Shown here: one piece after another, positions 8,803 through 17,029 of the stretch
How the letters are laid out: each line of letters opens with the position of its first letter
Numbering within the stretch: the stretch's first letter is position 1
NCBI GenBank assembly: GCA_031415695.1
Contig: JANOSH010000047.1
Location: forward strand, 62,001-126,000
DNA: 64,000 bases
Reading direction: 5' to 3'
Origin: JANOSH01 sp031415695
Lineage (GTDB): Bacteria > Actinomycetota > Acidimicrobiia > Acidimicrobiales > Ilumatobacteraceae
Notes under the pieces: generated by a model
Told to the model about the DNA's origin: nothing
Database searches by the model: none
What the model saw: the letters and a program-made list of their open reading frames with translations, nothing else
Position numbers and translations under genes: made by a program

Positions 8803-9947
8803 TGTTGCGCGACCTACTCGACCGAAATAAGCCACTTCGCTTTGGCTTCATTGGCCTCGCCGCTCTAGTCGCACTGTTTCTTCCGTCGCTGGCATCCGAA
8901 AAAACCGACGGAATCCTGCCGCTGTTCACCGTGGTGTTGTGTGCTGTGTATGCCCTGTTCGCCCTCGGGTTGAACATTGTTGTCGGCTTCGCTGGCCTAC
9001 TCGACCTCGGTTACGTGGCGTTCTTTCTCTTTGGCGCTTACACCTCGGCCTGGTTCATGTCGGACTTCTGGTTTAGCAAGAACATTCACTTTCTCGACAC
9101 GGCGCGCCTTGAAATTCCTGGTGTTCACCTGTCGTTCTGGTTGGTGATCATCATCGCTGGTGTGCTCGCGGCTCTTGCCGGGCTCGTGATTGGCGCGCCG
9201 ACACTCCGCCTGAAGAGCGACTATCTAGCATTGGTTACGCTCGGATTTGGTGAGATCTTGCCTGAGGTTTTTCGTAACCTTGAGCGGTTCACAAATGGTA
9301 CGAAAGGTATCGGGCCGGTTGATCGCATCGGGATGGGATTTCTCGACGTAGTTCCTGGCGTCGACAAGACTGTCTCGTCATCCAACTTCACGATGAAGTA
9401 CTACATCATCCTGGTTTTCTGTGCGCTCTTCGTGTATGTCTCGACCAAACTTCGAGACGGTCGCCTCGGACGCGCCTGGCTAGCCATTCGGGAAGATGAG
9501 CTTGCTGCCAGTCTTATGGGAGTTCCGCTCATGAAGACCAAGCTGTGGTCATACGGCGTGGGGGCAGTCGCAGGCGGTGTGGGCGGGGCTTTTTACGCCA
9601 CCATCGTGGGGACTGTCAACGTCGACAATTTCCAATTCAGCTTCTCCATCATAATCCTGTGTGCCGTCATCCTTGGTGGCATGGGCAATGTCTGGGGCGC
9701 AATTCTCGGCGGCGTCCTCATCACGTGGTTCAACTACACGGGTCTTACCTACCTCGGCGAGAAGTTCAATAGCATCAGCCCCAAGGACATCAACTTGAAG
9801 AATTACGAGTTCGCATTCTTCGGCGTTGTGCTTGTTCTCATGATGTTATTCCGTCCTGAGGGCCTCATTCCGGCGGCGCGCTCCCGACAGGTCAAGAAGG
9901 TCGACAAGGCACTTGAGTCTCTCGGGACGACAGGCTCGACGTCATGA
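8802..9947 (+). CDS. livM: branched-chain amino acid ABC permease LivM
   Basis: Second membrane subunit, 381 aa. The LivM hallmark ALGLNIVVGFAGLLDLGYVAFFLFGAY lies near residues 48-74 and the coupling segment WLAIREDELAASLMGVPLMKTKLWSYGVGA near 227-256. ATG 8802 shares one base with the livH stop (TGATG) and gives a normal N-terminus. A longer in-frame reading from 8709 runs back into livH and is rejected. The stop overlaps livG by four bases. Confidence 0.93.
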   Translation: MLRDLLDRNKPLRFGFIGLAALVALFLPSLASEKTDGILPLFTVVLCAVYALFALGLNIVVGFAGLLDLGYVAFFLFGAYTSAWFMSDFWFSKNIHFLDTARLEIPGVHLSFWLVIIIAGVLAALAGLVIGAPTLRLKSDYLALVTLGFGEILPEVFRNLERFTNGTKGIGPVDRIGMGFLDVVPGVDKTVSSSNFTMKYYIILVFCALFVYVSTKLRDGRLGRAWLAIREDELAASLMGVPLMKTKLWSYGVGAVAGGVGGAFYATIVGTVNVDNFQFSFSIIILCAVILGGMGNVWGAILGGVLITWFNYTGLTYLGEKFNSISPKDINLKNYEFAFFGVVLVLMMLFRPEGLIPAARSRQVKKVDKALESLGTTGSTS

Positions 9948-10729
9948 CCGAACTGCTTCTCGACGCCAAGGGTATCCGGGTGGAGTTCGGTGGGCTCGTG
10001 GCTGTCAACGATGTCGACTTTCAGATTCAGTACCACTCCATCGTCGCCCTGATCGGGCCGAACGGTGCGGGAAAGACAACGTTTTTCAACGTGCTCACGG
10101 GGCTCTATACCCCCACGAGCGGCACGGTTCAATTCAACGACCGTGACGTCGTCGGTGTTCCTCCCCACAAAATTGCGGCCCACGGACTGGCCCGCACGTT
10201 CCAGAACATCCGACTGTTCGGAGCCATGACGGCGGCCGAGAACGTCATGGTGGCCATGCATCCGCACCTTAAGAGCGGCGTGTTGTCCACCATCTTCCAA
10301 ACGCCGAAACAGCGCAACGAGGAACGTGAGTCGAGGGCCGTCGCCAAGGAGCTTCTCGAGTTCGTAGGTATCGGAGGTGTCGATGACGAATTCGCCAAGA
10401 ACCTTCCCTACGGCGACCAACGACGCCTCGAGGTTGCGCGGGCACTAGCTCTGCGACCAAAGCTGCTTCTTCTTGATGAGCCCACTGCTGGAATGAACCC
10501 TCAGGAGTCTGCGGCGTTTACCGCTTTCGTTCACCGCGTACGAGACGAACGGGGTGTCACGGTGCTGCTGATCGAACACGATATGAAGGTGGTGATGGGC
10601 GTGTCTGAACGGATCACCGTCCTCGAGTACGGCTCCAAGATTGCCGAGGGCTCGCCCGCCGAGATCCGGTCGAACCAAAAGGTTATCGAGGCGTACCTCG
10701 GCAAGTCCGGCGCAGAAGGCGTGGCCTGA
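9944..10729 (+). CDS. livG: branched-chain amino acid ABC ATP-binding protein LivG
   Basis: Cytoplasmic ATPase of 261 aa. Walker A is GPNGAGKTT (near residues 39-47), the LivG-specific HGLARTFQNIRLFGAMTAAENVMVA follows, and Walker B is LLLLDEPTAGMNP. The segment in the signature position reads LPYGDQRRLE, the known LivG variant of LSGGQ. ATG overlaps livM by four bases and the stop overlaps livF by one. It works as a heterodimer with LivF. Confidence 0.94.
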   Translation: MTELLLDAKGIRVEFGGLVAVNDVDFQIQYHSIVALIGPNGAGKTTFFNVLTGLYTPTSGTVQFNDRDVVGVPPHKIAAHGLARTFQNIRLFGAMTAAENVMVAMHPHLKSGVLSTIFQTPKQRNEERESRAVAKELLEFVGIGGVDDEFAKNLPYGDQRRLEVARALALRPKLLLLDEPTAGMNPQESAAFTAFVHRVRDERGVTVLLIEHDMKVVMGVSERITVLEYGSKIAEGSPAEIRSNQKVIEAYLGKSGAEGVA

Positions 10730-11493
10730 TGAGCACCGACGTCAACCCGGCCGCCTCGGCTGCACGAGCCCAGGGTTCCACCCCGATGCTCAGCGTCGAC
10801 GACCTTCACGTGTATTACGGAAACATCGCTGCCGTGAAGGGCATCTCGATCAATGTGTATCCCGGCGAGATCGTTACGCTCATCGGTGCCAACGGAGCCG
10901 GTAAGTCCACGACAATGAGGGCAATCTCGGGGCTCCTCAAGCCTCGCAACGGCTCCATTGCTTTCGAAGGTGAAAGCCTCAACGGACTGAAGGGCTACGA
11001 GGTTGCCAAGAAGGGCATCGCCCAAAGCCCCGAGGGTCGTCGGATCTTCCCTCGCATGACCGTGGCCGAGAACCTGGAGCTTGGTGCATTCCTGCGCAAC
11101 GACAAAGCCGGTATCGCCGACGACATGACCCGCATTTTTGATCTGTTCCCTCGGCTGAAGGAGCGAGTCGGTCAAAAGGGCGGAACACTGTCGGGTGGCG
11201 AGCAGCAGATGTTGGCGATGGGTCGGGCGCTTATGGCTCAGCCTCGTCTGTTGCTGCTCGACGAGCCGTCGATGGGTCTAGCGCCTATCCTGGTCGATGT
11301 CGTGTTCGAGACCATTCAGCGGGTCAATGCCGAAGGAACCACCATTCTTCTCGTCGAGCAGAATGCGTTGGCTGCCCTGAATATTGGCTCGTATGCTTAC
11401 GTGCTCGAAACAGGTCACGTGAGCCTACAAGGCCCAGCGAAGGATCTAGCTGGCAACGAAGAGGTTCGTAACGCGTATCTCGGGCTTGCCTAG
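10729..11493 (+). CDS. livF: branched-chain amino acid ABC ATP-binding protein LivF
   Basis: Second ATPase, 254 aa: Walker A GANGAGKST, Q-loop region GIAQSPEGRRIFPRMTVAENLELGA, signature LSGGEQQMLAMGRALM, Walker B LLLLDEPSMGLAPI. The N-terminal 15 residues are a short Ala/Pro-rich extension. It completes livJ-H-M-G-F. The next gene, an FAD oxidoreductase, starts 15 bases after the stop on the same strand, so uptake and oxidation are probably co-expressed. Confidence 0.94.
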   Translation: MSTDVNPAASAARAQGSTPMLSVDDLHVYYGNIAAVKGISINVYPGEIVTLIGANGAGKSTTMRAISGLLKPRNGSIAFEGESLNGLKGYEVAKKGIAQSPEGRRIFPRMTVAENLELGAFLRNDKAGIADDMTRIFDLFPRLKERVGQKGGTLSGGEQQMLAMGRALMAQPRLLLLDEPSMGLAPILVDVVFETIQRVNAEGTTILLVEQNALAALNIGSYAYVLETGHVSLQGPAKDLAGNEEVRNAYLGLA

Positions 11494-11508
11494 CTACCCG
11501 CGTATTTG

Positions 11509-12663
11509 ATGTCCACCGTCCCGGCCCGTGCCTCCGTCGTCATTATTGGCGGCGGGGTCATCGGCCTCAGCGCAGCGTTCCATTTAGCCGAGGCGGGTCA
11601 TCGTGACGTCGTACTTATCGAGGCCCACGAGCTCGGCAGCGGGTCGACGTCAAAGGCGGCGGGCGGCGTTCGACTGCAGTTTTCCGACTCGGTCAACGTC
11701 GAACTCGCCCTGCGGTCCATCGACGCATACGAACGATTTGGTCAACGGCCCGGGTACGATATCGGGCTTGAACAGGTTGGCTACCTGTTCCTTCTGACCC
11801 GTTCAAGTGACGTCGAAGTCTTTGCACAGGGCATCGCAATGCAGAACTCGCTCGGTGTTCCCAGCCGCATGATCACCGGCGCCGAGGCCGGGCGATTGTC
11901 ACCGTTAACGAATGTCGATGACGTACTCGCTGCGACGTTTTGCGCCCGTGATGGCCATGCCAACTGTGGGGCGGTAGTCGAGGGATACGCCCAGGCCGCC
12001 CGTTCACTCGGTGTACACATCATCACGCAGTGCTCGGTCACGGCGGTCGAAACCCCCGGCAACGCGATACGGGCCGTAGTCACCTCGGCCGGTCGAATAG
12101 CGACCGACACAGTGGTGTGTGCTGCTGGAGCGTGGTCGCGTGCCATCGGCAAGATGGTCGGGTGCAACCTGCCTATCGATCCGGTTCGCCGGCCCATCTG
12201 GTTCACCGAACCAATGCCCAACCTCCCCGCCCGTACGCCAATGACCATCGACTTCAGCACCGGGTTTTATTTTCACGGCGAAGGGCCAGGCCTATTGTTC
12301 GGCATGGCTGATCCAGATCAACCAGCTGGCTTCGAGCATGAGATTCGCGCTGATTGGCTCGAGATTGTCGGCGAAGTTGCCATGCACCGAGCGCCGAAAC
12401 TGCTCGATGTTGGCATCGCTGGCGGATGGACCGGGTTCTACGAAACCTCACCCGACCACAACGGTCTCATCGGCGAGTCCGTCGAAGTGCCAGGGTTTTT
12501 CTATGCCGCCGGCTTCTCAGGCCACGGCTTCTTGTTGGGCCCGGCCGTTGGCGAGGTTGTCCGCGATCTGGTCCTTCGTCGACGAGCGGTGGTTGATGTG
12601 TCAGCGTTGTCGGCCACCCGTTTCGATGGCTCGGCAAGGCGTCGCGAACACAACGTCGTGTAG
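11509..12663 (+). CDS. DAO-family FAD-dependent amino/imino acid oxidoreductase
   Basis: A 384-aa flavoprotein of the D-amino-acid oxidase/sarcosine oxidase beta fold. The FAD dinucleotide motif is VVIIGGGVIGLSAAFHLAEAG at residues 9-29, followed by the typical GSTSKAAGGVRLQFSD loop. The C-terminal ETSPDHNGLIGES and AAGFSGHGFLLGPAVGE segments match single-subunit amine dehydrogenases. Possible roles are a D-hydroxyproline or N-methyl amino acid dehydrogenase, which would fit the DapA-family and proline-racemase-family genes nearby. ATG 11509 is used; the codon before it is TTG. The EamA gene overlaps the stop by one base. Confidence 0.85.
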   Translation: MSTVPARASVVIIGGGVIGLSAAFHLAEAGHRDVVLIEAHELGSGSTSKAAGGVRLQFSDSVNVELALRSIDAYERFGQRPGYDIGLEQVGYLFLLTRSSDVEVFAQGIAMQNSLGVPSRMITGAEAGRLSPLTNVDDVLAATFCARDGHANCGAVVEGYAQAARSLGVHIITQCSVTAVETPGNAIRAVVTSAGRIATDTVVCAAGAWSRAIGKMVGCNLPIDPVRRPIWFTEPMPNLPARTPMTIDFSTGFYFHGEGPGLLFGMADPDQPAGFEHEIRADWLEIVGEVAMHRAPKLLDVGIAGGWTGFYETSPDHNGLIGESVEVPGFFYAAGFSGHGFLLGPAVGEVVRDLVLRRRAVVDVSALSATRFDGSARRREHNVV

Positions 12664-13493
12664 TGGGCGTCATTCTCGGCGTTCTCGCCGCACTTGGGTT
12701 CGGAATTTCAGATGTTTTAGGCGCTCGGGCATCACGCGCCGCCGCATCGCTCAGTGTCACCCGCACCGCACTGCTGGCGTCAATTGCCTTCGCGCCATTC
12801 TTCTTGCTCGTTCAGTCGTTTCATCTGACCGCTCTCGACGTTTCCTACGCAGCCGGATCAGGACTCTGTACAGGGGCTGGGCTAACGCTGTTGTATCTCG
12901 GGTACTCCAAGGCTCCGATCGGCATTGTCGGCCCGGTCGCTGCGGTGCTGACAGCTGGAGTGCCGGTATTAGTCGATGTCGTTCGTGGCAACGCCCTGAG
13001 CTGGACCAGTGCCGTAGGGGTAGCAATCGGACTCGTGGCGCTAGCAATAACGACGTATCTGCCCGGAGGGCGGGGGAGTATTCGGCTGGCTATTGCACTG
13101 GGAGTCCTGGCTGGAGTCGGCTTCGGATTGGGCTTTTTGTTGTTGGGGTTGACCACCGACGCGGCCGGACTGGCACCGGTGGTGGTACAGCGAGTCGCCG
13201 CGTTTTTGGGTCTGACTGCCATAGCTCCATTCGTGCGGGCACCACTACTGGTCACCCGAAATCCCGCCCGTCGAACCGCCCTCCTGTGTGGGGTATTCGG
13301 CGGAGCGGCAATGGCCATTCTTCAGCTTGCGTACCGCGCCGGCAGTGTTGGCCCGGTCTCGGTTGCTGCCTCCCAGTTTGCCGCAGCGGCCGTATTGATT
13401 TCCGCAATCGTGAATAGAGAGCGGCTTCGATGGTGGCAGTCGGCTGGGCTGCTCATGGCGTCCGTGGGGGTAGGGCTAATTGCGCTTGGCTGA
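12663..13493 (+). CDS. EamA/DMT-family transporter
   Basis: A 276-aa membrane protein with about ten hydrophobic segments in two repeated halves, the EamA (drug/metabolite transporter) pattern; GPVAAVLTAGVPVLVD and GPVSVAASQFAAAAVLISAIVNRE mark the ends of the two halves. GTG 12663 shares one base with the preceding stop. Such carriers move amino acids or metabolites. Following the oxidoreductase, it may export a by-product or import a related solute; direction and substrate are unknown. Confidence 0.82.
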   Translation: MGVILGVLAALGFGISDVLGARASRAAASLSVTRTALLASIAFAPFFLLVQSFHLTALDVSYAAGSGLCTGAGLTLLYLGYSKAPIGIVGPVAAVLTAGVPVLVDVVRGNALSWTSAVGVAIGLVALAITTYLPGGRGSIRLAIALGVLAGVGFGLGFLLLGLTTDAAGLAPVVVQRVAAFLGLTAIAPFVRAPLLVTRNPARRTALLCGVFGGAAMAILQLAYRAGSVGPVSVAASQFAAAAVLISAIVNRERLRWWQSAGLLMASVGVGLIALG

Positions 13494-13511
13494 ATCTTGC
13501 TGTCGGATGCC

Positions 13512-13541
13512 TTGCTACTATCTTGCTACCTAAGGTAGTAT
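13512..13541 (+). promoter_or_regulatory. promoter-operator of the toxin-antitoxin pair
   Basis: CTACCT-A-AGGTAG (13526-13538) is a perfect 13-nt palindrome. TTGCTAC occurs twice, at 13512 and 13523, one helical turn apart. A -10 box TAGTAT (13536-13541) overlaps the palindrome and lies 6 nt before the antitoxin ATG, so the transcript is probably leaderless. This is a typical place for an antitoxin to repress its own operon. Confidence 0.65.
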
Positions 13542-13547
13542 CATGGT

Positions 13548-13766
13548 ATGAAGCTGAGTGTCAGCCTGCCTGACGACGATGTCGACTACCTCGATCGGTA
13601 CGCCGAGGCCCAAGGCTTACCCTCGCGATCAGCCGTGGTGCATAAGGCAGTTCGCCTGTTAAGAGCAAGTGAGCTCGGGTCCGCCTACCAAGATGCCTGG
13701 AGCGAGTGGTACGACTCGGGTGACGACGACGTCTGGAACGCGGCTGTGGGCGACGGTCTTGCATGA
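13548..13766 (+). CDS. ribbon-helix-helix antitoxin (MazE/RHH-like)
   Basis: A 72-aa protein beginning MKLSVSLPDDDVDYLDRYAEAQGLPSRSAVVHKAVRLL, a clear ribbon-helix-helix DNA-binding domain with the beta-strand at residues 2-7. The acidic C-terminus (EWYDSGDDDVWNA) is the part expected to wrap and neutralise the toxin. The stop overlaps the toxin ATG (ATGA). It probably represses its own promoter through the palindrome immediately upstream. Confidence 0.85.
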   Translation: MKLSVSLPDDDVDYLDRYAEAQGLPSRSAVVHKAVRLLRASELGSAYQDAWSEWYDSGDDDVWNAAVGDGLA

Positions 13767-14113
13767 TGCGGCGCGGCGAAATATGTCTCGTCAATCTTGA
13801 GTCGGTTGTTGGTGTCGAAGCGAACAAGCGGCGGCCCGCAGTAATCGTGAGCAACGACGGTGCCAACCTTTCGGCCGAGCGACACGGGCGTGGTGTCATC
13901 ACCGTCGTTCCCGTGACCTCGAACGTTACGCGGGTCTACCCATTTCAGGTTCTGCTTCCCGCAACGGATACGGGGCTGCAACACGACTCGAAGGCGCAAG
14001 CGGAACAGGTTCGATCCGTCGATGTCACCCGCATTGGCGTTCGCGTTGGCGTTGTACCCCAAGGGACACTGCAGTTGCTCGACGAGGCCCTTCGACTGCA
14101 CCTAAGTCTCTAG
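13763..14113 (+). CDS. MazF/PemK-family endoribonuclease toxin
   Basis: A 116-aa protein with the PemK/MazF fold: RRGEICLVNLESVVGVEANKRRPAVIVSND at the N-terminus, GVITVVPVTSNV in the middle and AQAEQVRSVDVTRI near residues 78-91. Family members cleave mRNA in a sequence-specific way when free of antitoxin. It overlaps the RHH antitoxin gene by four bases, the standard type II toxin-antitoxin order. The pair is a small insertion between metabolic genes. The start could be either of two adjacent ATG codons. Confidence 0.87.
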   Translation: MMRRGEICLVNLESVVGVEANKRRPAVIVSNDGANLSAERHGRGVITVVPVTSNVTRVYPFQVLLPATDTGLQHDSKAQAEQVRSVDVTRIGVRVGVVPQGTLQLLDEALRLHLSL

Positions 14114-14134
14114 GTCACAATCGAACGGTTGCGG

Positions 14135-14140
14135 TACAGT
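14135..14140 (+). promoter_or_regulatory. -10 box of a leaderless promoter
   Basis: TACAGT ends 7 nt before the ATG at 14148 and no Shine-Dalgarno sequence is visible, so transcription probably starts at or next to the start codon. No convincing -35 box is seen. Confidence 0.55.
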
Positions 14141-14147
14141 CCCAGAC

Positions 14148-15050
14148 ATGCTTGATATCAACGGCGTTTTCGTCCCGGTTGCAACACCATTCAACGACGA
14201 CGAATCGGTGAACGAGGCCGCTTACGCCGACGTTGTGCGGTACAACATCGACGGCGGAGTCGCCGGCGTCGTCGTCGGCGGTACAACTGGCGAGTACTAT
14301 GCCATGTCGGTCGAGGAGCGACACCGACAGTTACAGCTTGCCGCCGACCTTGTGTATGGCAAGGCACAACTCATTGCAGGTTGCAACGCCGGCTCGACGC
14401 GAGAAGCAATTGAGCATGCAATCTTTGCCCGTCAACTCGGGTACGAGGCAGTGATGTTGGCCGCGCCACCCACGTCGCTGCCCCAGCCCCATGAACTTGC
14501 CGCTCACGTTACGGCAATCGCCGACGAGGGCGGGCTGCCGGTTATCTTGTACAACTATCCGGCTCGCGCCGGAGTCGAATACAGCTTCGAATGCCTCGAC
14601 GCTGTCGCCGATCACCCGGGCATCGTGGCGATCAAGGAGTCGAGCAGCGACTTCTCCCGCTTCCTAGCTCTACAACGGCGCTACGACGGTCGCATCACGA
14701 TCATGTGCGGCTCCGACGATCAAGCGGTTGACTACATGGCTTGGGGAGTCACGAGCTGGCTCGCCGGCACCGCCAATGTGTTACCGGCACAGCATGTCGC
14801 AGTATGCGCATCAATGGCCAAGGGAGACCAAGCACTAGCCCGTCGACAGTTCGCCGCCCTGCTGCCGTGGATCCAGCACATGGAAGCCGGTAGCTACAAC
14901 CAGAAGGTGAAGGCAGGGCTCACACACTTCGGTGTCGCCGCGGGTCGTGTTCGTCGTCCTCTCCAGGACTTGTCCGCAGAAGCGAGCGCCGAGCTGCTCT
15001 CCATCCTTAAAGCAGCGGTACGCAACTTCGACGCAATCGATCACAACTGA
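14148..15050 (+). CDS. DapA/NanA-family lyase, candidate hydroxypyrroline-carboxylate deaminase
   Basis: A 300-aa (beta/alpha)8 class I aldolase of the dihydrodipicolinate synthase family. The GTTGE loop is at residues 45-49, the catalytic tyrosine at Y135 (LYNYP) and the Schiff-base lysine at K163 (AIKESS). It lacks features that would prove a lysine-biosynthetic DapA, and it lies 7 bases before a proline-racemase-family gene. Family members in such settings include the deaminase that turns pyrroline-4-hydroxy-2-carboxylate into alpha-ketoglutarate semialdehyde, which is the proposed role. Other 2-keto-acid aldolase activities remain possible. Confidence 0.8.
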   Translation: MLDINGVFVPVATPFNDDESVNEAAYADVVRYNIDGGVAGVVVGGTTGEYYAMSVEERHRQLQLAADLVYGKAQLIAGCNAGSTREAIEHAIFARQLGYEAVMLAAPPTSLPQPHELAAHVTAIADEGGLPVILYNYPARAGVEYSFECLDAVADHPGIVAIKESSSDFSRFLALQRRYDGRITIMCGSDDQAVDYMAWGVTSWLAGTANVLPAQHVAVCASMAKGDQALARRQFAALLPWIQHMEAGSYNQKVKAGLTHFGVAAGRVRRPLQDLSAEASAELLSILKAAVRNFDAIDHN

Positions 15051-15057
15051 GCACAAC

Positions 15058-16086
15058 GTGAGAGCGACACGTACCTTCACAGCCATCGAGGTTCACGCCG
15101 AGGGCGAACAGGGCACCTGTTACCTCGGGAGCGTCTTTCCCATTCCTGGCCAGACCATGCGCGACAAGCTTCGCTACATCAACGAGGAAGACGACTCGAT
15201 CCGTCGCTATCTCACCCGTGAACCCCGTGGCCGCCCGCAGGCCAGTGCCAACGTGGTGTATCCGTCCACGGATCCCGAGGCCCACGCGGCATTCCTCATC
15301 CTGCAAGCCGATCGTGCTCACGCTATGAGCGGTTCGAACACCATCTGTGTGGTTACTGCGCTGCTCGAAACCGGCAGCGTGCCGATGACTGAGCCCACCA
15401 CCGAGGTGGTGCTCGAAACGGCAGCTGGCCTGGTTCGAGCCGTGGCCGACTGTACCGATGGCCGGTGCGAGCGAGTCACCATCGCTGGAGTCCCATCGTT
15501 TGTCGAGGCCCTTGATATACCATTGTCAGTCGAAGGCATAGGCGATATCACCGTCGATGTTGCCTACGGCGGGTGCTACTACGTACTTGTCCGCGCCGAA
15601 GCGCTTGGCCTGAAGCTCGACCGTCAATCAGCCCGCGCGGTAGTTGAAGCAGCTACTGCCGTGTCGGTTGCCGCTCGGCGCCGCATCGCCGTGCAACACC
15701 CCGAGTATCCCGAGATCAACTTCATTTCGTACGTCATGGTCATCGGCGACGACGACCCGGCCAATGGTGAGCTGCGCGGCGCGACCGTACTGAGTGGGCG
15801 TGTCGACCGGTCACCGTGCGGCACCGGCAACTCGGCTCGACTCGCCTGTATGGCGGCACGGGGAGAGGCCGCTATCGGCCAAAGCTTTGTTGCGCGTTCA
15901 TTGATCGACAGCGAATTCATCGTCGGCATCACCGGCGTCGCCAAGGTAGGGGGGCGTCCGGCGATTCTTCCGTCGATTTCTGGCCGCGGTTGGATTGTGG
16001 GTACGCGCACTGTGTCGGTTGACCCCTCCGATCCGTACCCCGAAGGCTTCGTTCTGTCCGACATATGGGGTACAGAACTCAGCTGA
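15058..16086 (+). CDS. proline racemase family enzyme, Ser/Cys type (candidate 3-hydroxyproline dehydratase)
   Basis: A 342-aa enzyme of the proline racemase superfamily. The second catalytic cysteine is present at C254 (DRSPCGTGNSA), but the position of the first holds serine: S91 in HAMSGSNT, where racemases and epimerases have MCGH/N. Replacement of the first cysteine is known in trans-3-hydroxy-L-proline dehydratases (threonine in the human enzyme), so dehydration to pyrroline-2-carboxylate is the best guess. GTG 15058 is preferred because the upstream extension lies inside the DapA-family gene. The 3' end overlaps the convergent cyclodeaminase-family gene by 8 bases. Confidence 0.82.
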   Translation: MRATRTFTAIEVHAEGEQGTCYLGSVFPIPGQTMRDKLRYINEEDDSIRRYLTREPRGRPQASANVVYPSTDPEAHAAFLILQADRAHAMSGSNTICVVTALLETGSVPMTEPTTEVVLETAAGLVRAVADCTDGRCERVTIAGVPSFVEALDIPLSVEGIGDITVDVAYGGCYYVLVRAEALGLKLDRQSARAVVEAATAVSVAARRRIAVQHPEYPEINFISYVMVIGDDDPANGELRGATVLSGRVDRSPCGTGNSARLACMAARGEAAIGQSFVARSLIDSEFIVGITGVAKVGGRPAILPSISGRGWIVGTRTVSVDPSDPYPEGFVLSDIWGTELS

Positions 16087-17029
16087 CGAGGCCGTCGGCC
16101 TGCGCAACCAGCCGGGCAACCACTAAGTCCTCGACAGCAAGCCCTACGCTCTTGAACAGTGTTAACTCGGCGTCGTCTCGGCGCGCAACGTCGCCTGAAG
16201 CGACCGAAGACAGATCGCCGCGGACATCGCTCCAGCTCCAGGTGCCGTCGGATACGGCCAACTCAAGATCACCTGCTTCGGCCCGCGCCGCTTCGAGGTC
16301 ATCGACCACGACCGTGCATCGTCCAACCGCATCGCCCGACAGTTCTCGCATGTCGAGCCGGTACGCGCCAACTGCATTGACGTGGCAACCCGGCCGAAGC
16401 ATGGCCGAGGTAACGATTGGTTCGGTAGCACGAGTGCCCGTACACACGATGTCACACCCTGCAGCCTCGGCGTACGAGCCGGCCGAGATGCGAACCGAAC
16501 TGCCACCAACGACCATGTCGGCAAGATGCTCGGCCAAGGCGCTGGCCGTCGATGGCGTGCGACTCGCAATGACGATTGTGTCGAGTGCAGGTCTCACGAC
16601 CAGCATAGCTGCGATGTGACCCAAGCCTTGGGGGCCGGTGCCGATGATTCCGAGCGTGCGGGCATCGGAGCGGGCGAGTCCAGCCGTGGCCACGGCCGAC
16701 GCCCCCGGGGTGCGCAACTGCGTTAGTGCCGCCCCGTCGAACAGCGCCACCGGCCGTCCCAACTCGATGTCCATCAGCACATACGTGCCTTGGATGATGG
16801 GAAGGCCACGCTGTGCATTGCGCGGCTGAATCATGAGCAGCTTGACGCCCGCCGACATGGTGTCGACGGCGGGCATGATCAAGACTTCGGCATCGCCCGC
16901 ATGCAGGTGCTGTCGCGCCACGTGCGTTGGCCGCGCCGCAAAGCTGGCTCGGAGTGCGTCGATCACACTGGCCATCGGGGCAAGCCGCGCAATGTCGTCG
17001 GCATCGTAGGAACGCAACGTCGTGCTCAT
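16079..17029 (-). CDS. ornithine cyclodeaminase / mu-crystallin family, candidate pyrroline-2-carboxylate reductase
   Basis: A 316-aa protein with a Rossmann motif in LGIIGTGPQGLGHIAAM around residue 125 and the conserved DAVGRCTVVVDD and GAYRLDMREL segments. The family includes ornithine cyclodeaminase and the NAD(P)H-dependent reductases that make L-proline from pyrroline-2-carboxylate. Because the convergent neighbour is a likely 3-hydroxyproline dehydratase that would yield this imine, a reductase role is attractive. ATG 17029 overlaps the stop of the ABC ATPase gene by four bases, so it is also the last gene of a minus-strand operon. Confidence 0.82.
   Translation of the reverse strand: MSTTLRSYDADDIARLAPMASVIDALRASFAARPTHVARQHLHAGDAEVLIMPAVDTMSAGVKLLMIQPRNAQRGLPIIQGTYVLMDIELGRPVALFDGAALTQLRTPGASAVATAGLARSDARTLGIIGTGPQGLGHIAAMLVVRPALDTIVIASRTPSTASALAEHLADMVVGGSSVRISAGSYAEAAGCDIVCTGTRATEPIVTSAMLRPGCHVNAVGAYRLDMRELSGDAVGRCTVVVDDLEAARAEAGDLELAVSDGTWSWSDVRGDLSSVASGDVARRDDAELTLFKSVGLAVEDLVVARLVAQADGLVS

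Noticed and set aside
12338..13417. A 359-codon plus-strand open frame
   Set aside because: It spans the junction of the FAD oxidoreductase and EamA genes in a different frame and has biased Arg/Ser/Cys composition with no motif.
13526..13538. A CRISPR-like or IS-end repeat
   Set aside because: The short palindrome occurs once, at an antitoxin promoter, and better fits an autoregulatory operator; no repeat-spacer arrays or transposase genes were seen.
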